A stretch of 64,000 nt of DNA from Owenia fusiformis (lineage: Eukaryota; Annelida; Polychaeta; Sabellida; Oweniidae), in the NCBI GenBank assembly GCA_903813345.2, contig CAIIXF020000004.1, forward strand, positions 29,017,985 to 29,081,984. The letters run 5' to 3'. Positions 22,401 to 32,200 of this stretch are shown here, piece after piece (position 1 is the stretch's first letter; every line of letters starts with the position of its first letter). The notes under the pieces were generated by a model. It was not told the DNA's origin and did not search any database. It saw only the letters and a program-made list of their open reading frames with translations. Made by a program: the position numbers and the translations under genes.

Positions 22401-23654
22401 TACGTTGGAGTTGATGTACTGTTTGAGGATCGTATGTCATCTTGACCCGACGTTGAGCATCTAGTAGGTTTTGCACGGGAGGCTGTATTTTTGGATGGGT
22501 CATTTAGCCTGAATGTAAATATTGTGAGAATAAAATTAAAATCGTTTTGAAACGTTGGTAAATCGGCAACTAATTTGTTAAACTTAGTCGACATTTAGTG
22601 ATGGTTTCTCCAATATTTTAATGTTTCTACATATCAAACATATTAAATGTAATTAATAGTAAGTGGATGAGATATTGCTGTCAACTTTATTTAGTCTAAC
22701 TTACCTTGCCACATTGTTGTTACCACAATTATTGCCAGAAATACTTGGCAAAGGATCAGTACTAGGTAATTGTTTTGCACCTGCGCCAATGCTCGATCTA
22801 GATTTTCTTTCATTAAGCCTGAAAACACAAGAGGACTTCAAATACTCTTATACGTCATAACTTCCGATCCTACAAATCAGCTTACAGATACTAATAAATA
22901 TAAAATCTTTATCTCGTGCTTCGATTAATTGCTCATTTATTCATACTGCTAAACCAAATATAAATGTATGTTTTTCATGTTCCATCCTGTGAACCTATTA
23001 CCGTATTCGACCATCTTTCAGGATTTTTATTGTTCTATTATTTTGTGTCGGAGATGCCCGTCGTTTTCGCTCATGTGGTCGCGGGATAGGGGTAGCTTCT
23101 GGGTTATTTTCTTTATTACTGCAATTAAAAAGTACGTGGAACTTTTAACGCGTGTACATAATAAGACCAACAAACTACTACATCCACATCATGTTAACCC
23201 ATTCCTACAGCTACTTTAAAAGGATACACCACTCATTCTACATTCTGGTTGCATTTGGACAAACATTCGAAGGCTTGTTTATACTTTGAAACGTTCCAAT
23301 TTGAATTTCAACAATTAGTTTTATACGTTTATTTCATGTTCTTGAAATCATGGATGTTAAAATATAGTTTCAGTTTGTCACAGTTTACACTTGTTAATCA
23401 CATCTTGCGCCTGTATGTTTAAAACGGCAAATTATCATAAAACAGAAATAAGTGTTGTATCTTTTCACATCTCACCTCTCTTTGGCACATTTCTTGGCAT
23501 GTCTATCCCTGGAATGGGAATAGTCAAATTCATCTAAACACGTAGGACAGGAATATGTCTTGTCTGTGTGTTGAGCTCTCCTGTGCCTGTTTCGAGAATG
23601 CACACTTGAGAAGGACTTGCCACAAGTTTGACAATAAACCTTTTCTTTATCCAT
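15618..23654 (-). CDS. Protein-primed family B DNA polymerase, 17 exons, one in-frame TAG (about 1711 codons)
   Basis: Exons 5' to 3': 23654-23476, 23118-23002, 22818-22705, 22508-22404, 22281-22192, 21967-21836, 21668-21384, 21206-19086, 18961-18741, 18465-18363, 18177-17942, 17703-17254, 17100-17030, 16919-16774, 16667-16452, 16301-16221, 16086-15618. Every junction is GT-AG and keeps frame. The start has two zinc-finger-like Cys/His units (CQTCGKSF, CPTCLDEF). Exon 8 holds DNLCLFRCL, a third finger (CRNCGTFF), exonuclease motif TYDMEC and, after an acidic insertion, GFNSQKYD. Polymerase motif A is GFDANAL-YLWAL (split by an intron), motif B LIGN-SAYG (split) and motif C MEMDTD-SLY (split). 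Near the C-terminus a TAG at 15930-15932 interrupts an otherwise open frame before DQMTALCSKTY. It would replicate the element DNA from a protein-primed terminus. The upstream ATG is inferred; an earlier exon cannot be excluded. Confidence 0.92.
16413..16436 (+). repeat. TG dinucleotide microsatellite
   Basis: A run of TG units within the polymerase intron between 16302 and 16451. Confidence 0.9.
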
Positions 23655-24524
23655 GTTCACTATAAAAGCATAAAGGATAGGTATTAAATATTGAGAACTG
23701 AATTCAACAATGTTTTTCTCTTAAACCAATCATTGAAAACATTCTGTAAAAAAACATGATATTTTATGTAATGTTGACTGATTGACAACATTTCAATGCG
23801 AAAATACATATTAAAACATTAATACTCACAGATATAAGTACTGAATTGTGAAATATCCAATGTATAAAACTGCAACTTCAGTGTTCAATGCTACATCTTT
23901 TAATTATTGTGCATTCTTAACTTCACCGTTCAAACACCCTAGTCAGAATAGTTAAGTGACACAAGACTTTTTGACTATAACACGCGTGTGTGTATAAGGC
24001 GGATATTATATAAGTGTTTATGGTGTTGTACCAATTGAATATTGATTTTTTATTTAAAGGTCAGGCGTTTTGAATTATAGGATTCTCTTGAGTGAGCTCT
24101 ATTTATACGTGTAATCTTCTTATGGTTAATAGTTCTCGCATAAATTGATCCCATACATTTTTCCAAAGGGGACAATGTTGTTTATTGAATAGGGTATGAC
24201 CAAATATAAGTTTATATAAAGCAAGCCATGTTCTAATCTTGTTGTGACTTGTTTATGTCACGCAAATGATTCTATTACACTTTTCAAAAGACCAGACGTT
24301 TAAACCATACGACATATCGATTAAATGACACGCGTATCCTACACGTTTACATGTACATTGTTTTGAGTTAAAATTGAAAGGTTAATGGTATTAGTCGACT
24401 AAAACACGCGACTTACCTTAAAATACTCTTATTAAACTTAAGCTCGGTGAGCTGAGGCTAAATAAAATGAAAGACCGAATTTCCCTATTTATCCCACTGT
24501 GATGATGTTTTGTTAAAAGTATGA
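23655..24524. promoter_or_regulatory. Subterminal region upstream of the polymerase gene
   Basis: 870 bp of AT-rich sequence between the polymerase start and the right inverted repeat. No coding frame was recognised on either strand. It probably contains the leftward promoter. Confidence 0.4.
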
Positions 24525-24999
24525 CATTTACAGTGGTGTACCATATTTTCTAAATCGCTCACTAATCGTCGCCCTCCTTTGTTATCGAGCTAATGAGGCG
24601 AGCGGGAGACGTAGGGAGGGAAGAGTGTTGAGCAACATAGCTTGGTACAACGTTGACGTGTGGCTCCCTAACAAAGGGCGATGCGTAACATACAGAGGTA
24701 GAACACCATGGTACAACACCTTAACAATGGGTGTTGAGCAACATAGCTTGGTACAACGTTGACATGTGTCTCCCTTAACAAAGGGCGTTGCGTAACATAC
24801 AGAGGTAGAACATCATGGTACAACACCTTAACAATGGGGTGTTGCGTAACATACAACGTGGTACAACCTTAGAACAAAGGGGTGTTACGCAACATACAAC
24901 GTGGTACAACCTTAGAACAACCTTAGAACAAAGGGATTATGTAATGGTACACCGTAGTACAACCTTAGAATGTGGCTCCCTCATTCCCTAATAACTACT
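24525..24999 (-). repeat. Right terminal inverted repeat of the Polinton
   Basis: Reverse complement of 6056-6531 with about four differences, including one single-base length change in an AAGGG run. It contains the same two internal 105-bp units. Confidence 0.95.
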
Positions 25000-25005
25000 A
25001 ACAAT
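25000..25005 (+). repeat. Right target site duplication of the Polinton
   Basis: AACAAT, exact copy of 6050-6055, directly after the terminal ACTACT. Confidence 0.95.
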
Positions 25006-26084
25006 GTGGAAGATCAGCGCTAATGAGCAAGCTTGATTTAGCTGACGCGTTTAAATTTATTCCAGTACATAAATCTGATTGGGAACTCCTAGGAACAACG
25101 TGGGAAACACGAAATGACATCACGGGCGAGAACGTCACGACATATTACATTGACTTAGTTCTACCGTTTGGTGCACGCAGTTCGCCAAAATTGTTTAGCG
25201 AATTTGCAGACGCCTTGGAATTTATAATGCGACAAAATGGTGCAACAGTATGTCCCCATTATTTAGATGATTACTTCACATGTGGACCTAGAAACAGTGA
25301 CGTATGTAAGAATAATCTCGATATAATGGTACAGACATGTGCCGACGTTGGCTTCAGCATCAATCCGTCGAAACTCGTACAACCGTGCACCTCCATAGAA
25401 TTTCTTGGACTTATCATAGATTCGAACAAATTTGAAATCCAAATTCCGCAAGATAAGCTCCAAGACATCACAACAGATTTGAAAAAATGGCTCGTCAGGA
25501 AAAGAGCATCAAAGCGACAAATATTATCTCTAATAGGTAAACTGACGTTCATTTGCCGAGTCATATACGCAGGAAAAACGTTCTTGAGAAGGATTATTGA
25601 TCTTTCAACAAAGTTAAAACACTTACATCACAAGATGAAAATCAGCAATTCTTTCAGATCGGACATATCTTGGTGGTTAAGCCACCTACCCTCATAGGGA
25701 GGAACTAGTTTATTTTTCGACGACGAATGGACGCCGAGTTCCAGGCTTCAATTGTTCACAGACGCTTGCGCTAATTCATATGGTGCATTCTTTAATGGCA
25801 AATTTACATTTGGAATCTTCACGGACGAACACGCCAAACGTAGCATAGCATTTAAAGAACTTTTTGCAATAGTGACTGCAATGGCGACATGGGGAAATGA
25901 ACTTTCTCAGAAGAAAATAAGCATACACTGCGATAATGAAGCAATTGTCCACGTTGTCAACAAAGGAGCATGTAGAGACAAACATTTAATGGCGTTAGTG
26001 AGATCGCTATTTTATTACAATGCCATACATCAATGTACATGTCGCTCAATGTACATTAAAGGAACAGAAAATGGAATTCGATAA
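25006..26084 (+). pseudogene. DIRS reverse transcriptase C-terminal half plus RNase H, with a stop
   Basis: Continues the RT frame of 5398-6055: LMSKLDLADAFKFIPV (the RT aspartate block), LVLPFGARSSPKLF, then HYLDDYFTCG with the catalytic YLDD, the LGLIID block and the thumb. A TAG at 25695-25697 follows a WWLSHLPS block. The same frame reopens with FFDDEW and the RNase H motifs FTDACANSYGAFF, KELFAIVTAM and HCDNEAIVHV (catalytic Asp, Glu, Asp). The frame ends at 26084 inside the usual YIKGTENG block, suggesting a small indel there. The YLDD and RNase H residues are intact, so decay is mild. Confidence 0.88.
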
Positions 26085-26310
26085 ACTGGTTAAAACAAAA
26101 ACACAATTTACGCAACCACAAGAAATCAAACTATTTTATTGATTAAACGTATATTGAGTGTAAAGTATTTTGTATACATGTGGTCAGTTACTTTCATCAG
26201 CATATGTACACTTCAGAGATCTGATATTGTTTAATTACAAGTGTTTTACTGTACATACTTTGTTTAATTTTGATTTTTAATGTATTAATTTGGTCAAATT
26301 CTGATTGCAG
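26085..26310 (+). other. Probable spliceosomal intron between RNase H and recombinase
   Basis: 226 bp without a frame. It ends with TCTGATTGCAG, a good acceptor, right where the recombinase frame starts. A donor could be the ACTGGTTAAAAC near 26075-26090. Introns between these domains occur in some vertebrate DIRS elements. Confidence 0.45.
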
Positions 26311-27277
26311 GATCTGAGCTTGAGAGACTGGTCAAGAAATCAGATTTACTCATAAAAAATGGACTTCAAATGTCAACACAAAAAACGTATCTGGCAGGTC
26401 AGAAAAGTTTCATAAAATTCTGTGATCGTTTTTCACTTGAATATTGCCCAGCCTCTCAAACATCTATCTTGGCTTACATAGCAGATTGTGACGGACGAAA
26501 TCTTAGACATGGTACCATTGTTAATTACCTTTATGCTATTCGATCAATGCATCTAGAAAACGGTCATGGTGACATTTTAAAAGATAATTTTTCAGTCAAG
26601 AGAGCATTGAAAGCTATTCATACAAAACAAGATAATACATGTAATCAAAAACTGGCTATAGACCATAAAATTATGAAATCTTTAGAAACTCTTCATAGAA
26701 GTAAAATACATGATACTATAGTTATGTGGTCAGCAATGACTCTAGCATTCTTCGGGTTATTCAGGTGTAACGAAATCACTATACCAGATAATTCAACGTT
26801 CTGTCCTAATAAGAACATGACTACCAATGACATCTCTTTTCACAAAGGTGTAAATGGAACTTTTATGAAAGTAATGTTAAAACAATCAAAAACTGATACA
26901 ATTGGAACAGGAGTTCAAGTGATAATTGGATGTACAGAAACAAACGTATGCGCAGTATGCGCCATGAAGAACAACCTGTCACTTTTCATTGGAAATAAAA
27001 AAGATACACCGTTATTCGTTCTGAACAATGGTTCAATTCTATCACGCAAAGTCTTTGTCAGTCCTACTAGAACGTGTTTATCAATAATAGGTATTGATCC
27101 TAAAAATACAGTGGACATAGCTATAGAATTGGAGGTGCTACGTCAGGGGCAAACGCCCAATTCGAAGAATGGGAGTTAAAAGTGTTAGGAAGGTGGTCAA
27201 GTGACTGCTATAAGAGATACATAAGAACTCCCATCGAGGTGTTAGCTAACTTCTCAAAACGATTGATACAGCAGTAG
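26311..27277 (+). pseudogene. DIRS tyrosine recombinase, one frameshift
   Basis: The N-terminal core-binding part shows TQKTYLAGQKSFIKFC and the LHRS-type helices. The catalytic domain has Arg in FFGLFRCNEITIP, then after a one-base frameshift near 27105 the HSYRIGG box (His-x-x-Arg) and GRWSSDCYKRYI with the nucleophilic Tyr. It ends with a TAG at 27275-27277. YR enzymes of DIRS elements insert a circular DNA intermediate without target duplication. All catalytic residues are present but in two frames, so the enzyme is probably dead. Confidence 0.88.
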
Positions 27278-27348
27278 TTATTGGGCAATTGTATTGATAA
27301 AAGCGTAAATGTAATAATTTCTACGACCAGGTCGTGTTGGGCGCTTTT

Positions 27349-27470
27349 GGGCGGTTATTATTTTATAAAATAAGAATTGGAATAAATGATCGTCCATTTT
27401 AGCCCAACACGACTTGTTCTGTCATTTGATTGATTATTGCGTTGGTGATTAAAGAAAAACTATTAATGAA
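27349..27470 (+). repeat. DIRS 3' split direct repeat, copy 1 (B1)
   Basis: 122 bp starting GGGCGGTTATTATTTTATAA, identical by eye to 27714-27835, 365 bp downstream. It contains GCCCAACACGAC (about 27400), which is the inverse of GTCGTGTTGGGC at about 27330, so a stem-loop can form. Confidence 0.85.
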
Positions 27471-27713
27471 TATTTATCCTATAAATAGGTTTTAATAGGT
27501 ATACTGATTGTAAGCGTTCATGCATGGAGTGGGTTGGCTCACGGCCAGGCCAGATCAATTGAATTCATTCAGTCAAAACATGATCGACCACACCCACCCA
27601 CCCATTATGATTTAATTGTATGTATATACGTATTATAATTGTATTTTATAAGAAAACACAAATACCAAAAAAAAAAAAATTTATAATTGATTCAAGTTAT
27701 TTAATTTTACTTA

Positions 27714-27835
27714 GGGCGGTTATTATTTTATAAAATAAGAATTGGAATAAATGATCGTCCATTTTAGCCCAACACGACTTGTTCTGTCATTTGATTGATT
27801 ATTGCGTTGGTGATTAAAGAAAAACTATTAATGAA
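27714..27835 (+). repeat. DIRS 3' split direct repeat, copy 2 (B2)
   Basis: Second copy of the 122-bp repeat, taken as the right end of the DIRS element. The 243 bp between the copies (27471-27713) would be the A2 segment, whose A1 partner would lie at the unseen 5' end. Confidence 0.8.
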
Positions 27836-29205
27836 AAAATTGCCAATGAAGGATAGATACAACTGCAAAATATGATTTACAATGAATTGGTTGTGGCCAT
27901 ATGCACTCATGTGTTAGGAATGTCTGATTTAGGGTTAATCGTCAAACAATGGAATTTAACCAACGCTTTGGTTTATCATATTTCTACCATTGTATACAGA
28001 TTTATTGTTCAAAACAATTTTTGTTTTATTTTAAAAAATATTATTAACTAGAAAAACAGCAACTCCACGAAGTAGCAAATCCCACCGAACAAAACATATT
28101 ATGCTTATTCTGTTATTATATAATTATAGCTAGTGTAAATGTTGAAATGTTTGTGCACTTTGTGATAGAAGCATGAAATTTGGCACAAAGTTAGTTTATA
28201 CCATTGTGAACTAGGCAGCATCATATAAAATTTGAACCAAATCCGTTCACTGGTATATGAGTTATCAAAGATTGCGTTTTTTACGAAAATTGGCCGCCAT
28301 CTTGAAATTCAGCCGCCACCTTGAGAATTATTTCTTGAACAGAGCTACTGTGTCCCTAGGCATAATCATATAAAATGTCATCCAAATCTGTTTACTGGTA
28401 TTTGAGTTATTAAAGATTACGTTTTTTTTACGAAAAATTGCCGCCATGTTGAAATTAAGCGGCCATCTTAAAAAAGTTTTGTCGAACATAGCTATTGTGT
28501 CCCTAAGCATCATCATATAAAATTTGAACCAAATCCGTTCACTGGTATTTGAGTTATCAAAGATCACATATTTTACGAAAAATGGCCACCATTTTGAAAT
28601 TAAGCAGCCATCTTGAAAATCTCTTTTGGTGCGAAACTCCTTTGTCCCCAGGCATCAGCATATAAAATTTGAACCAAATCCGTCAACTTGTATTTGAGTT
28701 ATCAACGATTACATTTTTTACGAAAAATGGCGGCCATTTTTAATTGAGTGGCCATACTGAAAATTCCTTCTCGAGCAGAGGTCCTACACTCATAAGGCAT
28801 AAGCCTATAAAATTTGAACCAAATCCGTCTACCGGTATTGGAGTTATCGCCCGGACACACGGCCAAATCCGTCTAAAGGTATTGGAGTTATCGCCCGGAC
28901 AAACGGACAGACGGACAGACGGACGGACGGATAGACGGACGGACGGCTTCTCTATATCCAACTCGAACTACGTTAGGTGGGATAACAAAGGTAATACAAG
29001 AAAACATACTCAGCTGATTCATCCTTTTGTTATTCTTAGCCGACAACATAAACGGTATTGCCACTTCACCGCTACAATCAAACCAGAATGCGCTTGTCAA
29101 ATTGAATATGGTAATTTATGAGAATTTTGAGTTCAACAGAGTTCTCTTATGCAGTTAGATGTATGATTGTAGACGCATGCTTGTACTCAACATATAAAAA
29201 TATAC
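27836..29205. repeat. Region with a 145-bp tandem repeat ending in a GGAC/AGAC tract
   Basis: About 28150-28960 holds five copies of a roughly 145-bp unit built around ATTTGAACCAAATCCGT, GAGTTATCAAAG and GGCCGCCAT..TTGAAATT, followed by a (GGACAGAC)n / (GGACGGAC)n tract at about 28890-28945. This looks like the tail of a common invertebrate dispersed repeat. 27836-28150 and 28960-29205 show nothing recognised. Confidence 0.75.
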
Positions 29206-32200
29206 CTATTTTCGTCAGTAACCAACTGACCAATTTTCTTTAAATCCAGATTCGCCATATGGTACATGCTTTCGACAATGCTCTCAAACATTTGCTCTCT
29301 GCTGATTTTCAGCTACAAGAAAATACTTTGTGTTTTTATGCTAGTTAATCTTTAACATAGGTAATCTTAAACATATATCCTGTATCCTGATTTTGAGGTT
29401 TCCATAACCAGAACCTCCATATCTCCCGCTTCGTTGCATATCTTCCCGCTTCGGTGCATATCTTCCCGCTTCCGGTAAGTAGTGGAAATGCAATAAATGA
29501 CTTTGCATATGAATGATTTGTTTATTTTTACACTTTGTACTATTGAAATGGCAATATGCCCATGAAAACTTGGTATAGGATAAAGCAGCTATGTACAGTC
29601 GGTTTGGATATTGGGTTCATCCCTCGTGAGATATGCACATCTACCTTCGGTCCCTCAAGTGGAATATGTATATCTCCCTCTGGATAAACCTCATATCCAA
29701 AACATTCCAGTACATAACCCTTATATACGTATGCATATCTCCCTCTCGATAAACCCCATATCCAAAACCTCCCAGTGCATACCCCAAATACACGTATGTA
29801 AATCAGAGCAAATGAATGCAATACTTTTGAACATATAAATATCAGCCCGGGTCCCAGGTATGTATTGAAAAAAAATTGAACATTTTCATTTTTCACTTTA
29901 TGTAGATATTGGTCTTGACCATGGTATAATGTCGTTATTCACCGTTGGGATGATATGAAGAATATCCCTCGGGAAATATTGATATCATTCTTTGGATATT
30001 CCCCATATCAAATGCCTTTTGGTGAATGACCTCTTTATATCAGTTGGACACGATTGTAGTGGCGAATACTAAACATATCTCAATCCCCTCATCTAGGTTA
30101 TGTTGCCAAAAACATTAACAGCAACAAATTATTTGATGATCATATGGCAACCAGCCATATTATATGAGACAAATTAAAATTTATTGAATTGAATTTCTTT
30201 TCAAAACAAGGAAGAATTAATTTTGTTTTCAATAAACATACCTCTTCGAATTCTTTGTTAAGCCTGTCAGCATCTTCCAATATAAAATCTTCAAATCCTA
30301 CCATCATTTGCATTGCATCCAACTAAAAACAATGCGTATATTTAGGGTGGGCAAAAAACAAATACCCAACTTTAAATCAGGAGAAAATAGTCACGTTCAA
30401 TATGGTACATTGGAATAGCTTCATTTTATACATTTTCAAACAATTTGATATATAACAATACGTCTTTAAACCAATAATTATAGAATATCATTTTGTTTGG
30501 TGTATACATAGAGGTTATTTACTAGGAGGGATTCAATATGGGTTTTATTCCGAGGGCCAATATGATAATCATGTTGTCAAAAGGAATAAATCCATATTTG
30601 ATTACCCAAATGCGAGTAGGTAGTTTCACCACCAGGTGGCTCATTCGAGTCAATTAACATGGCAGGTATATAAGAAAGTTCCCTTAAACTTGAATATTAT
30701 CAGTTTAAGTGGATCAATGTTCATAATAACTGATCACCTCTGCTGGGGGCACCTTCCAGATAACAATCGGATATAGTCGGAGCATGGGCAAAGTCCCATT
30801 TCGTAGCCCCAGAATATACATGTCATGATATAGGGAGAAAATCAATAAACTCAAGGCCTGTGTTACACTTGCTAACTGTATATTATATCCTCTTACTATG
30901 CTAGAATATTTTCTGTCCCTATATCCTGACACTGTTGTCCCCGAAATCCGAGGAAGGGAGACTACTGATGATGTATCTTGGTAGCCAGTATTGATGAGCA
31001 TTTTGTGTTTTTATTTATGAATATAAATAAAGTAAATAAGCTTTTTATCAAATGATATTCATAACACCCTCTTCATATATTCAACACTTCAAAATCTGAT
31101 TTTTGTATGAAACAAAACGGAACAAGATTGAACATTTATGAAAATATATATGCGTATGTTCTTCACAGGGCATTCGCCTATTGCTCAGATTTCTATGCCG
31201 TTGATCGTCTGTGTCAGTACGTGATGATGGGATAACAATTACAATACATTACAATACAATACAATACAATACAATAGGATTTCAATGCACTAATATATCC
31301 TGAGGGCCCGGAGGGCAAGAAGAAAATATAATATTGTTACGATAATTAAAACCTAGAAAATCAAAATGTGCCAATCAACCTTCCCCATTTAAAAACAGCC
31401 ATGGATTAATCAGACCAATTTAGAAGTCGAATCACCTTGCTTAGGGCAGTCTTCTTTGTGGCATCGTCCATCCAATCTGATTCTTTCACATTCTCGGCGA
31501 AAGCTAGCTTCAGTCGTTGAATCATATCCAAGGCCTTGTCAAAAATAGTTACAGAAGCATAATACTTAATAATTAACAAGTGATATCACACCGGAACACT
31601 TTTTTTTATATAATTTGTTTCAAATCTATCAGTCGGATACGATTTGATATCACGTCATATGGATAGGATACGATTTAGTGATGTATACCACAATCATCTT
31701 GTGTTTTTATGCCCATATATTTTGCATCCATGGGATAAATAGAGATTGTCCTTTATGAATTTCGGGACATTTATCCCGAGGCGAATTTAATATTTCTATA
31801 TTCTATTGGCCTTGAGATAATCCCAATAACCCGAACCGACTATAGGATGATCTGTTTATCCCATATCAATATGGGTGTCTACAAAACTAAGACCTAAGAC
31901 CTACAAAACTAAGACCCCCCACGTTATAAAACTAAGACCCCCCCTGTTATAAAACTAAGACCCCCCATGTAATAAGACTAAGACCCTGTTATAAAACTAA
32001 GACCCCCCCACGTTATAAAACTAAGACCCCCCATGTAATAAAACTAAGACCCTGTTATAAAACTAAGACCCCCCACGTTTTAAAACTAAGACCCTGTTAT
32101 AAAACTAAGACCCCCCACGTTATAATACTAAGACCCCCACGTTATAAAACTAAGACCCCCCACGTTATACATCTTGGGGGTCTTAGTTTTATAACAGGGT

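Larger units (their letters stand above)
6056..24999. mobile_element. Polinton/Maverick (polintovirus-like) element, full length
   Basis: The element is 18,944 bp, begins AGTAGTTATT and ends AATAACTACT, and has terminal inverted repeats of about 475 bp and a 6-bp target duplication. It encodes the family's core set: protein-primed DNA polymerase B, retroviral-type chromodomain integrase, FtsK/HerA-type packaging ATPase, adenain-like cysteine protease and double-jelly-roll major capsid protein, plus small structural-type genes. Rightward genes occupy 6796-10818 and leftward genes 11220-23654, converging near 11 kb. The two inverted repeats differ at only about four positions by eye, so the insertion is recent relative to the decayed DIRS host. 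The one coding lesion seen is a TAG in the polymerase (15930-15932). Confidence 0.97.
4514..27835 (+). mobile_element. DIRS-like tyrosine-recombinase retrotransposon, interrupted by a Polinton
   Basis: The parts, in order, are gag (4514-5630), RT first half (to 6055), the inserted Polinton (6056-24999), RT second half with RNase H (25006-26084), an intron-like gap, the tyrosine recombinase (26311-27277) and two identical 122-bp direct repeats (27349-27470, 27714-27835). This gag, RT/RH, YR order with no DDE integrase and no LTR is that of DIRS/Ngaro/PAT elements. The repeat pair at the 3' end fits the B1-A2-B2 half of a split-direct-repeat end (PAT or Ngaro type). The left end lies in or beyond the assembly gap. 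The element is inactive: frameshifts in gag and YR, a stop in RT/RH, and the Polinton insertion. Confidence 0.85.

Noticed and set aside
23655-23660. Polymerase start at a GTG codon at 23660
   Set aside because: An ATG two codons later (23654) is the normal eukaryotic start; GTG starts are not expected here.
28328-28567. 79-residue frame on the - strand
   Set aside because: Translation of the 145-bp tandem repeat.
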